Shown one piece after another: positions 41,585 to 51,030 of a DNA stretch of 64,000 nt (position 1 is the stretch's first letter; each line of letters opens with the position of its first letter). The stretch comes from Ardenticatena sp. Lineage in GTDB: Bacteria; Chloroflexota; Anaerolineae; Ardenticatenales; Ardenticatenaceae. The notes beneath the pieces are model-generated. The model had not been told where the DNA came from. It saw nothing but the letters and a program-made list of their open reading frames with translations, and searched no databases. The translations under genes and the position numbers were made by a program. The DNA is taken from positions 1 through 64,000 of the forward strand of contig WFOS01000064.1 of the NCBI GenBank assembly GCA_015487975.1, given 5' to 3'.

Positions 41585-42394
41585 TTAGCCTTCGCCCTCT
41601 TCGTCCGCGTGCGCCTGCGCAAAGGCTTCTGCGGCGCGCCGTCCTAAGTAGGCTTCGATCACGCGCGGGTTGCGTTGAATGTCACGGGGTGTCCCTTCGG
41701 CAATTTTCTTGCCGTAATCCAGCACCGTTACGCGGTCGGAAATGCCCATCACGACCTTCATGTCGTGCTCGATGAGCAAAATGCTCAGCCCCAAATCATC
41801 GCGCAATTGTTGGATGAAGCGAGTCATCTGCAACGTCTCGTTGGGGTTCATCCCCGCGGTTGGTTCGTCCAGCAGAAGCAATTTGGGCTCGGTGGCGAGT
41901 GCACGTGCAATTTCCAGGCGACGCTGGTCGCCGTAGGGCAGGTTGCGTGCGGCTTCGTTCGCACGGTCGAGCAACCCCACGTATTCGAGCAATTGCATGG
42001 CCTTGCGGTGCGCCCGCTTCTCTTCTTGCACCATGGATGGCAGGCGCAGAATCGCGTGGTACCAGGTTTGATGCATGCGACAGTTCATGCCCACCAGCAC
42101 ATTGTCGAGCGCGGACATGTTGGCAAACAGGCGAATGTTTTGAAACGTTCGGGCAATCCCCATCGCCGTCACCTGATTGGGGCGCTTGCCCGTGATATCC
42201 TTGCCATCGAAGAAGATACGCCCTTCGGTGGGGCGGTAAAACCCAGTAATCATGTTGAAGAAGGTGGTTTTGCCAGCGCCGTTCGGGCCGATCACGCTGG
42301 CAATCATGCCAGGTTCCATCTCGAAGTCTACACTGTCCACAGCGGTCAATCCGCCAAACCGTTTCGTGATGCCTCGTGCTTCCAAAAGCGCCAT
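41585..42394 (-). CDS. livG: branched-chain amino acid ABC transporter ATP-binding protein LivG
   Basis: VIGPNGAGKTTFFNMITGFYRPTEG; LPYGDQRRLEIARALATEPKLLLLDEPTAGMNP. Confidence 0.94.
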   Translation of the reverse strand: MALLEARGITKRFGGLTAVDSVDFEMEPGMIASVIGPNGAGKTTFFNMITGFYRPTEGRIFFDGKDITGKRPNQVTAMGIARTFQNIRLFANMSALDNVLVGMNCRMHQTWYHAILRLPSMVQEEKRAHRKAMQLLEYVGLLDRANEAARNLPYGDQRRLEIARALATEPKLLLLDEPTAGMNPNETLQMTRFIQQLRDDLGLSILLIEHDMKVVMGISDRVTVLDYGKKIAEGTPRDIQRNPRVIEAYLGRRAAEAFAQAHADEEGEG

Positions 42395-42426
42395 TGTTGC
42401 CTCTCCTCTTTGCGCGACGCCCACTC

Positions 42427-43566
42427 TCAGGCCTCAGCGCCCATTTCTTCCCATTCGTGTTCGTGTAGCTCGGCTTTGCGTGCCGCCGAGGGGAACAATC
42501 CTTCGGGGCGCCAGACCATGATGAGAATCAAGCCGACACCAAAAAGCACCCAACGCCATTCACGCAGGTCGATCGCCGTGAGCCACGACCAGCCGAGCGC
42601 CTTGGCAAGCGATGCCTGCCACTGTGGAATCCAAATCGCGATCAACACACGGTCGAGGATCGTGAGGAGCAAGCCCCCGACCAGCACACCATACACGTTC
42701 CCCATTCCGCTCAGAATGACGATGATGAGCAGGAAAATGGAGACCTGGAAGCGAAAGAGTTCGGGGAAAATGGCCTGAATCATGGAGGCGTAAATGGCAC
42801 CCGCAAACCCCGAAAACGATGCGCCCAGCGCAAATGCCAGCAGCTTGGTGCGAATGGGGTCCACCCCCATGGCGTCGGCGGCGATTTCGTCTTCGCGGAT
42901 CGCCATCCATGCTCGCCCCAGGCGCGAATTTTCGAGCCGCCGCTCGGCAATGATGACGAATACACCGAGAATGACAACGAGATACCACCAGTGCAGCGGG
43001 TCGAAGCCGAATTCAAAGCCGAAGAGACTCGGGCGACCAACTGGGTTCAGCCCTTGTGGCCCGTTGGTCAAGTTGAGATCTTTGACGAGGTAGATGCTGG
43101 TAAACGGAATGCGAATGGTCAGGTCATCGAGGTTGCGAATCACGGTGGGGACGATTTCCCCAAACGCCAGCGTGACGATAGCGAGATAGTCGCCCCGCAA
43201 GCGCAAGGTGGGGGCGCCGATGATCATGCCGCAAATCGCGGCCACCACCGCGCAAATCCAAATCACCACCCAGAACGACCATTCCAGCCCCAGGTTGGGC
43301 CAGGTGAAGATGCCCATGGTGTACGCCCCAATGGCGAAGAAGGCGGCGTACCCCAGGTCGAGCAAGCCTGCAAACCCAACCACAATGTTGAGTCCAAGCG
43401 CCAAAATGACGAAGATGAGCCCCGCCACGAGTGAGCCCAGCAATTCCAGCCCCAAGGCTCGGTCGATGAATGGGTAGGTCAAAAAGATGATGATGCCCAC
43501 AGCGCCAAGCAGCACCTGGCGTTGTCGTCGGTCTTCTGGAAGGAATGCCAAGAGTTTCTGCACCAT
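42427..43566 (-). CDS. livM: branched-chain amino acid ABC transporter permease LivM
   Basis: LGLNIVVGFAGLLDLGYAAFFAIGAYTMGIF. Confidence 0.93.
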   Translation of the reverse strand: MVQKLLAFLPEDRRQRQVLLGAVGIIIFLTYPFIDRALGLELLGSLVAGLIFVILALGLNIVVGFAGLLDLGYAAFFAIGAYTMGIFTWPNLGLEWSFWVVIWICAVVAAICGMIIGAPTLRLRGDYLAIVTLAFGEIVPTVIRNLDDLTIRIPFTSIYLVKDLNLTNGPQGLNPVGRPSLFGFEFGFDPLHWWYLVVILGVFVIIAERRLENSRLGRAWMAIREDEIAADAMGVDPIRTKLLAFALGASFSGFAGAIYASMIQAIFPELFRFQVSIFLLIIVILSGMGNVYGVLVGGLLLTILDRVLIAIWIPQWQASLAKALGWSWLTAIDLREWRWVLFGVGLILIMVWRPEGLFPSAARKAELHEHEWEEMGAEA

Positions 43567-43612
43567 AGGTCCCCCACACATACTCTGCGTCGCTGTTCAC
43601 CATTCCAACGGC

Positions 43613-44548
43613 TTACACTTTTTCCTGTGTGGCCTGTCCTAACAAGCCGGCCGGCCGGAACACAAGCACGAGAACCAAAATGGCAAAGACCACGGCGCGC
43701 GTCCATTCCGAAGGCAAGTAGAGGTCGCTCAGCGCCTTGAAGATACCGATGAAGTACCCCCCCAGCACGGCACCGGCGATGTTGCCAATACCACCCAGCA
43801 CGGCGGCTGTAAATGCCATCAAGCCAGCCTCGAAGCCCATCAGGTAGCGCCCAGTGTTGAGATAGAGGCCAAAGACCATCCCGGCGGCACCAGCAAGGGC
43901 GCCACCGATGAAGAAGGTGCTCATGATGACACGCTCGACATTGATGCCCATCATGGCGGCGGCTTCGCGGTCTTGGGCGGTCGCACGCATCGCCTTGCCC
44001 AATTTGGTACGCCGAACGAAGACCGAAAGCAAGATCATCAACGGAATCGTCACGATCAACAACATCAGGTCGGTTGTCGAAAAGCCAATGATCGTGTCGA
44101 TCCCCAACCACTCGCGCAAAATATCCACACGCGGCACATAGGGCGGATAGAAAATTTGGCTGGGCCCCTTCCAAATGGCAAAGAGGTTTTCCAACGCGAA
44201 AGACGCCCCAACAGCGGTAATCAGCGGCGCAAGGCGGGGCGCATTGCGCAAGGGGCGATAGGCCACGCGGTCGATGAAGACGTTCAATAGCCCCGCGGCG
44301 AGCATGGTCAACACCATAACGGGCCCCAAAATGGAGATGATTTGAGGCACCGAAAGCGGATATTCGAGGTTCAAAAATTGCAGCACAGTGAGCGAGAAGA
44401 GGAACCCAAAAGCGAAGATGTCGCCGTGGGCAAAGTTGATGAGCTCCAGAATACCGTAAACCATTGTGTACCCCAGCGCGATCAGCGCCAGATAGGAGCC
44501 AATCGTAATGCCAATGACCAGTTGGTTCACAAGCAGTTCGACGTTCAT
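43613..44548 (-). CDS. livH: branched-chain amino acid ABC transporter permease LivH
   Basis: MNVELLVNQLVIGITIGSYLALIALGYTMVYGILELINFAHGDIFAFG. Confidence 0.94.
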   Translation of the reverse strand: MNVELLVNQLVIGITIGSYLALIALGYTMVYGILELINFAHGDIFAFGFLFSLTVLQFLNLEYPLSVPQIISILGPVMVLTMLAAGLLNVFIDRVAYRPLRNAPRLAPLITAVGASFALENLFAIWKGPSQIFYPPYVPRVDILREWLGIDTIIGFSTTDLMLLIVTIPLMILLSVFVRRTKLGKAMRATAQDREAAAMMGINVERVIMSTFFIGGALAGAAGMVFGLYLNTGRYLMGFEAGLMAFTAAVLGGIGNIAGAVLGGYFIGIFKALSDLYLPSEWTRAVVFAILVLVLVFRPAGLLGQATQEKV

Positions 44549-44593
44549 GGTGTTCTTCCAACCCCCTCGATGCGATCCCCCAACGTGAAAAAA

Positions 44594-44626
44594 GGGTGTG
44601 GGCGCTCCGCAGAGCGCCCCACACCC
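44594..44626 (-). other. intercistronic stem-loop between livJ/K-like gene and livH
   Basis: GGGTGTGGGCGCTC-CGCA-GAGCGCCCCACACCC, about 14-bp stem with a one-base bulge. Confidence 0.7.
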
Positions 44627-44636
44627 GCTGTGGACA

Positions 44637-45959
44637 TCATGGACACGAATCGGCCATTTCAGGGCTGATGGCACCTTCGAACTTGAATTCGCCGTTTTCG
44701 ACGGAGTACGAAGCCATCTGCACCAGTGTTGTATCACCGTTTTCGTCGAACGAGAAGACGCCGGTGATGCCCTCGAAGTCCTTGGTGTTGCGCATGGCAT
44801 CCAGCACCGTGGCGCGGGTCACTTCGCCACCTGCCGCTGCGCGTTCGATGCTGTCGAGAATGACTTGCATCGCCTGATACGCATACGTGGACCAGGGGCT
44901 TGGCTCTTCGCCATACTCGGCGATGAAATCGTTGAAGAACTTCTTCCCGGATTCGGTTTCCAGCAAGTTGGGTGCCAAACCAGGGAAGGTGAGCAAAACG
45001 TTGCCATCCACCACTTGCGCACCGCCCGCCTGCTCAGCCAACGCGGGGTTCACCAAACCATCCGGGCCCATGAACTTGACGCCCTGATCGAAGAGCCCCA
45101 ACGTCGCCATCTGCTGGATGATTTGCGGGCCACCAGAGTCGATCACGAAGCCACCGTAGACGAGGTCGGGTTGCGCATCTTTCACCTTGGCAAGCAACGC
45201 ACGGAAGTCGATATCGGTGGACTCGACGCCATCGCGCCCCACGATTTCAAGACCAACTTTCTTGGCCTGTTGCTCGAAGGCATCGGCCACACCTTTCCCG
45301 TAGAGCTGGCGGTCGTCGAGGATGTACACTTTCTTGAAGCCGAGGCACTTCGCCCACGAAGCAGCCGAATAGCCTTGCAAGTCGTCAGTAGCGTTCGTGC
45401 GGAAGTAGGTCGGGCGGTTCCCAGCCGGGTAGTAGATGTCAGGTTCGCCTTCCGCCCACGGTTTCGTCAAGCCGGGGTAGGTGTTGGCGGGGGTAATCTG
45501 CGCAATGCCAGCTTTGTTGGTGATGGGGATGGAGACTTTGGCCGCACCCGAGTTGTAGGTTGCGAAGTAGACCATACAGAGCGGGTCATTGACGCACTTT
45601 TGGGCGTTTTCGGCTTCGATCGTGCCATCCCACGAACCGGTCGTCGGCGACGCGTCATCGAGGTTGACGATTTCAACGGTGTAACCGCCAGGGCCCTTGC
45701 CACCATTGGCATCGAGGTAATGCTTCAATGCCAAATCGGCGGCACGCTTCATGGATTGCCCTTCGGGCAGCATGGGACCTTGTAGCGGCCAGGACGTGTA
45801 GACACGCACGACTTTGCCTTCTGTGGTTGCGGCCTGTTCGCCACCGCTTTCGCCAGTACTTTCTTCACCACTCTGGCCGCCACCACAGGCAGCGAGTGCC
45901 ATCAGGACGATGAAGAGGGACAAGAGGGACAAGAGGGACAAGCGTTTCCGACTGTTCAT
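44637..45959 (-). CDS. branched-chain amino acid ABC transporter substrate-binding protein
   Basis: Lipoprotein signal LMALAACGGGQ; periplasmic ligand-binding fold; first gene of liv cluster. Confidence 0.92.
   Translation of the reverse strand: MNSRKRLSLLSLLSLFIVLMALAACGGGQSGEESTGESGGEQAATTEGKVVRVYTSWPLQGPMLPEGQSMKRAADLALKHYLDANGGKGPGGYTVEIVNLDDASPTTGSWDGTIEAENAQKCVNDPLCMVYFATYNSGAAKVSIPITNKAGIAQITPANTYPGLTKPWAEGEPDIYYPAGNRPTYFRTNATDDLQGYSAASWAKCLGFKKVYILDDRQLYGKGVADAFEQQAKKVGLEIVGRDGVESTDIDFRALLAKVKDAQPDLVYGGFVIDSGGPQIIQQMATLGLFDQGVKFMGPDGLVNPALAEQAGGAQVVDGNVLLTFPGLAPNLLETESGKKFFNDFIAEYGEEPSPWSTYAYQAMQVILDSIERAAAGGEVTRATVLDAMRNTKDFEGITGVFSFDENGDTTLVQMASYSVENGEFKFEGAISPEMADSCP
45914..45940 (-). 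repeat. 3x 9-bp tandem repeat AGAGGGACA in signal-peptide coding region
   Basis: Read directly; encodes repeated LSL units in LSLLSLLSLFIV. Confidence 0.85.
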
Positions 45960-46231
45960 GGCGTTTCTCCTCCATCTGCTTGATTCGGCACTGTGAACGA
46001 CGGGCACGACGTCACGACGGTGTGACAACGGGCACGCACACTTCTGGCGCTCTCACCCCCTTTCTACGGTTGCGAATCTGCTAGCAGGGACATTTGCGAG
46101 TATACGAAAGCGACTATCGCGTGTCAATCAATTGCGCATGCGTTTCTTGCTCGAAACGCAGAACGCCCGACGGAATTCATCCATCGGGCGCCGAGGGCCA
46201 ACCAATACCGCGGGCACGATACCGTGGCGTG

Positions 46232-47212
46232 TCACGTGGTACGGCACGTTTCCACTGCCGCACGGATGTTGCCAAAAGGCGTCGTGACGGGAAGCACGCA
46301 GCCCGCGCCAATCACCAAACCGCGCCCATCCACCTGGTCGTAGGCATCCTGCACTTCGGCCCGCACATGCTCGGCAGTTCCCAGCAGAAGCGTTTCCCAC
46401 TGGCGCAAGCCTCCCACCAATGCCCCCGAAAAGCGTGTGCGGGCTTCGGCCAATGATGGCGGTGTCTGGCGGTCGTGCCAGTTGATGGCCTGCACCGGGT
46501 AGGTCGCCAACAAATCCCACATGACGGCATCACCATGCGCATGCAACACATTGAACCAGCCATGCGAGGCAACAGCGAGCAAGCGACGGTCGAACGGTTC
46601 GCCAAAACGGCGGTACTCATCCTCACTGAGCAGGTGATAGCTGGCCGGTTGTACCGCCAGGAAGATGCCCGCCGCCCCCGTCGCCAGGGCGGCTTCGATG
46701 AAGTCTTCGTACACGCGTGTTACCATATCCAGCGCATGGAGCACACGGTCGGGGGACTGGCGCACGTCGGCGATGTACTCATTGCCGCGCAAATAGCGGA
46801 TGACCGTCAGTGGGCTGAAAATGGTAGCGATGAAGGGTGTATCGGGCGGAAGTGAACGCCCAATCATGTCCAGGGCACGCAATTGTTCGCCCAACATGCC
46901 CTTGCGCACGTCCAATACTTCGAGCGTTTCGTAGTCTTCGGGACGCTGGATGCGCCGTCGCACATAGGTACGCGTGCCTTCCTGGTTGCCTTCCCAGTGT
47001 GTTTCGACGCCCCAATCGAACGTGCAATAGTTGCTCGACGGGCTAACTTTCACGAAATCGAAATCCCATGTTTGCTGAAAATGCAACGTTGCCGCCGCCA
47101 GCGTATCGGCACGTTGGTCATCCACAGGAAAATGGCGCCAGAAAGCCACAGGCAAACGATCAGGGCGTTCACCAGCCACAACGGTTTCCAAACGAGTGCG
47201 CTTATCCATCAT
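46232..47212 (-). CDS. uroporphyrinogen decarboxylase (URO-D) superfamily protein
   Basis: ERPDRLPVAFWRHFP; FSPLTVIRYLRG; NVLHAHGDAVMWDLLATYPVQAINWHDRQTPPSLAEARTRF; not canonical HemE. Confidence 0.82.
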   Translation of the reverse strand: MMDKRTRLETVVAGERPDRLPVAFWRHFPVDDQRADTLAAATLHFQQTWDFDFVKVSPSSNYCTFDWGVETHWEGNQEGTRTYVRRRIQRPEDYETLEVLDVRKGMLGEQLRALDMIGRSLPPDTPFIATIFSPLTVIRYLRGNEYIADVRQSPDRVLHALDMVTRVYEDFIEAALATGAAGIFLAVQPASYHLLSEDEYRRFGEPFDRRLLAVASHGWFNVLHAHGDAVMWDLLATYPVQAINWHDRQTPPSLAEARTRFSGALVGGLRQWETLLLGTAEHVRAEVQDAYDQVDGRGLVIGAGCVLPVTTPFGNIRAAVETCRTT

Positions 47213-47215
47213 GGC

Positions 47216-47440
47216 TCACTGCGGATAGACTTGGTCGCCGTTTTCGTCATACAAGATGATCGCCAACGCGGGGCACGAATCGGCCACTTCCCACAACAAA
47301 GATTCATCGGCTTGCGCAGCTGCTTCCTCGTTGACCACTGCTTTGTTTTCAGCATCGAGGCTGAAAATGTGGGGGGCAATCAATGTGCATTCGGCTGCCC
47401 CAATACAAGCGGAACGATCGACTTTGACTCGGATTTTCAT
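47216..47440 (-). CDS. small [3Fe-4S]-type ferredoxin
   Basis: CIGAAECTLIAPHIFSLD...DSCPALAI; three cluster-type cysteines with the second Cys position substituted. Confidence 0.85.
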   Translation of the reverse strand: MKIRVKVDRSACIGAAECTLIAPHIFSLDAENKAVVNEEAAAQADESLLWEVADSCPALAIILYDENGDQVYPQ

Positions 47441-47587
47441 GGTTGACACTCCCTCGATGAGTTCGATTGGGTTGACGGCCATACAATGTCGCAAGTCTGG
47501 GCTTCGAGCAAATTGCCCTGCTTTGGGCTTTTGCATTTCACAGTATAATCGCCACCACAGCAAGTCGAAAAACGCATCTGAGAAACG

Positions 47588-47980
47588 ATGAACACGCCAT
47601 CTCTCACGCACAAACGCAGAGTGCCACCCCGTCTGCAACAAGCATGGCATGCCTTTACCGCAAACCGCCCAGCGTTCTACACCATTGGGCTGGCTGGCGT
47701 CATTCACCTTTTCCTGTGGGTGACAACCATTGTGGGCTATTTTCGCCTCCCACCTTCCATCCCCCTACACTTCGACGCTTTTGGGCAACCCGACCGCATC
47801 GAGCCGCGGGGGCAGATCTTCGTGCTTCCGCTGATTGCGCTCATGTTGCTGCTGGGAAATGGTGTTGGGGGCGTCATCGTTCAGCGCTGGGTGGATGATT
47901 TTGCTGCGTATCTGCTGTGGGGCGGCACCGTGGTGATTCAGGTACTCTTCTGGCTCGCCGTTTTTTCGCTCATCCTCTAA
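47588..47980 (+). CDS. small membrane protein, DUF1648-like
   Basis: Hydrophobic protein with RLPPSIPLHFDAFGQPDR motif. Confidence 0.6.
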   Translation: MNTPSLTHKRRVPPRLQQAWHAFTANRPAFYTIGLAGVIHLFLWVTTIVGYFRLPPSIPLHFDAFGQPDRIEPRGQIFVLPLIALMLLLGNGVGGVIVQRWVDDFAAYLLWGGTVVIQVLFWLAVFSLIL

Positions 47981-48000
47981 ACAACAGATGGAGGACACCG

Positions 48001-48435
48001 ATGCCTATCTATGTGCACGAAACCTCCTTCCGCGTCCGATACGCCGAAACCGACCAGATGGGAATCGTCCATCACACAGCCTATATCGTCTGGTTCGAGG
48101 AAGGGCGCAGCGATTTTCTTCGCGCGTACAACATCCCATATAGCCGCATGGAACGCGAAGGCCTCGTCCTGCCTGTGACGGAGTGCTATGCCCGCTATGT
48201 TGCCCCTGCTCGCTACGACGAGATCGTCACGGTACGCACGTGGATTCGCGAATTCAAGTCGCGCAAAATCGTGTTTGCGTACGAAGTACATGGCGAAAAT
48301 GGGCGCGTGTGCGCCGAGGGATACACGGCGCACATCTGTGTCGATCCACAAGGGCGCGTCCAGCGCTTTCCCAAAACCTTGCGCGAAGCCGCCCAACGTC
48401 CCCCACACGAGGTGAACCAGCATGAACGCGCGTGA
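48001..48435 (+). CDS. acyl-CoA thioesterase, YbgC/FadM-like hotdog fold
   Basis: FRVRYAETDQMGIVHHTAYIVWFEEGRSDFLRA. Confidence 0.92.
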   Translation: MPIYVHETSFRVRYAETDQMGIVHHTAYIVWFEEGRSDFLRAYNIPYSRMEREGLVLPVTECYARYVAPARYDEIVTVRTWIREFKSRKIVFAYEVHGENGRVCAEGYTAHICVDPQGRVQRFPKTLREAAQRPPHEVNQHERA

Positions 48436-49399
48436 ACGTGTTTGGGCAGCCCTGCAAGGCGAACCGACCGACCGACCTGCTTTCAGCCTGTGGCGCCATT
48501 TCCACGATGAAGATGCCACGCCCGAAGGGTTGGCGGCCGCCACGATCGAGTTTGCGATCCGCTGGGAAGTGGATATCGTGAAGCATACCCCTACCGGCAT
48601 GTATGCCGTCGAGGATTGGGGGCCCCCTATTCGCCGTTTCGACGACCCACACCGCGCGCCTGAACGCATTCGGCCCGCTTTTACCAGTCCCGATGGCTGG
48701 CACGATCTTCCCCCGCTCGATGTGCAGCAGGGCGCGCTGGGGCGCGAATTGCGCGGCCTGCAACTGGTGCGTGGCGGTTTGCCGCCCGACATTCCCATTC
48801 TGATGACGATTTTCAGTCCACTGACGATCGCCTACAAAATGGTGGGGGACTTTCTGTTCGAGCACCTGGCCCACGCTCCCGACGCCGTTCAAGCCGGGTT
48901 ACGCACCATTGCCGAAACCATGGCACGCTACACCGAAGCCTGCCTTGCGCATGGGGCAGATGGCGTCTTCTTTGCTACCCAACTGGCTAGCAGCACCATG
49001 CTGCCACGCGAGACATACGCGACGTTTGGCGAACCATTCGATCGCATCGTCCTCGACGCCTGCCACGCCGATACAATCCGTGTGCTCCATCTGCACGGAA
49101 CCAACATCTTTTTCGATCTGGCCACCACGTATCCTGTGCAAGGTATCTCATGGCACAATCACGAAACAGCGCCATCGCTTACAGAAGCCCGCCAGCAAAC
49201 CGATCGCGCTTTCGTTACGGGGTTGGATCGGCGCATCTTCCTGGAACCCGCCAGCGTGGTTGCTGCCCACGCCCGCGCCGCCCTGGACACCACACGCGGC
49301 CATCGACACATCTTGGCGCCATCCTGCGTCATTCCAACCCAAGTGCGCGACGACGCGCTGGCCGCCGTGGTGGATGTGGTGAAGACGTGGTGCGCTTAG
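48422..49399 (+). CDS. URO-D superfamily protein, paralog of 46232-47212
   Basis: EPTDRPAFSLWRHFHDED; FSPLTIAYKMVG; VLHLHGTNIFFDLATTYPVQGISWHNHETAPSLTEAR; co-linear with the other copy. Confidence 0.85.
   Translation: MNARERVWAALQGEPTDRPAFSLWRHFHDEDATPEGLAAATIEFAIRWEVDIVKHTPTGMYAVEDWGPPIRRFDDPHRAPERIRPAFTSPDGWHDLPPLDVQQGALGRELRGLQLVRGGLPPDIPILMTIFSPLTIAYKMVGDFLFEHLAHAPDAVQAGLRTIAETMARYTEACLAHGADGVFFATQLASSTMLPRETYATFGEPFDRIVLDACHADTIRVLHLHGTNIFFDLATTYPVQGISWHNHETAPSLTEARQQTDRAFVTGLDRRIFLEPASVVAAHARAALDTTRGHRHILAPSCVIPTQVRDDALAAVVDVVKTWCA
49312..49395 (+). repeat. 84-bp direct repeat, copy 1 (3' end of URO-D-like gene)
   Basis: 82/84 identical by eye to 50486-50569. Confidence 0.92.
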
Positions 49400-49405
49400 A
49401 AAAGC

Positions 49406-49560
49406 CTATCGAACTGTTGGGACAATCTCAATTGCGTATTCATCGAAGACTTTGCGCCCGATGCGGTTGATGCGCCCCAAGCGCTGGATACCCCGTGTGG
49501 GATTCCAGGGGATATCGTGGTTGATGACCGCACCGGCCCGGTTGAGACGCCTGCCGAGAT
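49406..49560 (-). pseudogene. C-terminal remnant of SF2/SNF2-type helicase
   Basis: Minus-strand LGRRLNRAGAVINHDIPWNPTRGIQRLGRINRIGRKVFDEYAIEIVPTVR*; helicase motif V/VI pattern, no N-terminus. Confidence 0.65.
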
Positions 49561-49569
49561 CTTACCGGT

Positions 49570-50133
49570 TCAGATTGGATTTTCCCTGTCCAGATACCAC
49601 CGTAAAGGGTTTTCCACGATATAGCGGCGGATGCGATTCAGGGATTGTTCGTTCCGGATGATATGTTCGTAATAATTTCGTTGCCACAGGCGTTTGTGGA
49701 ATGGGGGCCAACCATCGTTTTTTACGTGGCGAATATATTCATTTGTGGTCATCGTTTTGAACCATTGAACGATTTTCGGTAGGGGCGCACCTATGTATGC
49801 GCCCCTGTGTACGCCCCGTTTGCCAGCGTGGGCGTCCCGCGTGTCATTGGGGTGGGTATCTGCCGGGTGGATGATGATGATGCCGTGAATGTGGTTGGGC
49901 ATGACCACGAATGCATCGGTTTGGACGGTGGGGAATTTGCGATTCAATTCGTCCCACCACCGTTGCACCATCCGTCCGGCGTCGTTCACCCGCATTTCCC
50001 CACCCACCACCGCGCCGAACAAACAGGCCCGGTGTTGGGTACAAATGGTGACGAAATACGCCCCGGGTTGGGCGTAATCGTACCCCTTCAGGCGAATGCT
50101 GCGCCGATGGTGTTTTTCAGGGTCGTATGGCAT
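49570..50133 (-). mobile_element. REP-associated tyrosine transposase (RAYT / Y1 HUH)
   Basis: MPYDPEKHHRRSIRLKGYDYAQPGAYFVTICTQHR; HUH motif MPNHIHGIII; catalytic-Tyr region WQRNYYEHIIRNEQSLNRIRRYIVENPLRW. Confidence 0.9.
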
Positions 50134-50135
50134 GG

Positions 50136-50345
50136 TTATACGCTCCTTGTTTTGTTGATACGCTCCCAGGTCAGATGGCAGACGCGGTAGATCTCTTTGC
50201 GTTCCTTCTCGGTCAAACCAAGGGCATCGAAGACGATGTCCCAGCACCTTGCGCGTTGGGTTCCTGCTCGGCGATGGGCACGTCGGATTGGGAGGCGATG
50301 CCGCATTCGGTGAAGATTGACTTGATCCGAGCCACTTCGGTGGTA
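50136..50345 (-). pseudogene. frameshifted C-terminal remnant of restriction-modification-type adenine methylase
   Basis: EVARIKSIFTECGIASQSDVPIAEQEPNA / frameshift / WDIVFDALGLTEKERKEIYRVCHLTWERINKTRSV*; resembles Eco57I-type methylase C-termini from memory. Confidence 0.5.
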
Positions 50346-50485
50346 TGAGTATGGCATGCATTGTATCAAGTTCATATGCGTGGAGCAATAATTCGACAGC
50401 CTCCTACTACAATCGCATTTATAAGGGCATGGTCTCATCGAGGGGAAGATGGTATTGGCACTATCGGCGCCGATGGTGAGCGCTG

Positions 50486-50573
50486 CTTGGCGCCATCCTG
50501 CGTCATTCCAACCCAAGTGCGCGACGACGCGCTGGCCGCCGTGGTGAACGTGGTGAAGACGTGGTGCGCATAG
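50486..50573 (+). pseudogene. 84-bp direct repeat copy 2: orphan URO-D 3' end
   Basis: Encodes LAPSCVIPTQVRDDALAAVVNVVKTWCA*; retains the stop codon of the upstream gene. Confidence 0.88.
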
Positions 50574-50718
50574 AGGCAAGGCTATTTGCCCCAAACGGCG
50601 CTTTTCGATATAATGCCCAATTGCGAGGCTCGCCTTCGGGCGGGCTTGTTTGTGTCGAATTGTCGAAAAGCCACGTGTCGAAACACGCGAGAGAGCCAAA
50701 AAGGAGCAAGAAGCGGTT

Positions 50719-51030
50719 ATGGTACGCATTCGTCTGCGCCGCATGGGCGCCCGAAACCAACCGAGTTATCGCATTGTGGTGGCCGACCAGCGTTCGCCGC
50801 GCGACGGCCGCTTCATCGAAACGCTTGGCTACTACAACCCGCTAAGCGAACCCGAAACGGTCAAGTACGATAAGGCGCGCGCCGTCTACTGGTTGAGCCA
50901 GGGGGCGCAACCGTCCGAAGCGGTCGATCGCTGGTTCAAGAAAGATGGGATCTACGAAGCGTTGAAGCGCTACCGCGAAGGGACACCATTGGAAGAACTG
51001 TTCCCTACGGAAACAGAAGTCAATGCCTGA
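50719..51030 (+). CDS. rpsP: 30S ribosomal protein S16
   Basis: [41 protein letters not shown]. Confidence 0.97.
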   Translation: MVRIRLRRMGARNQPSYRIVVADQRSPRDGRFIETLGYYNPLSEPETVKYDKARAVYWLSQGAQPSEAVDRWFKKDGIYEALKRYREGTPLEELFPTETEVNA

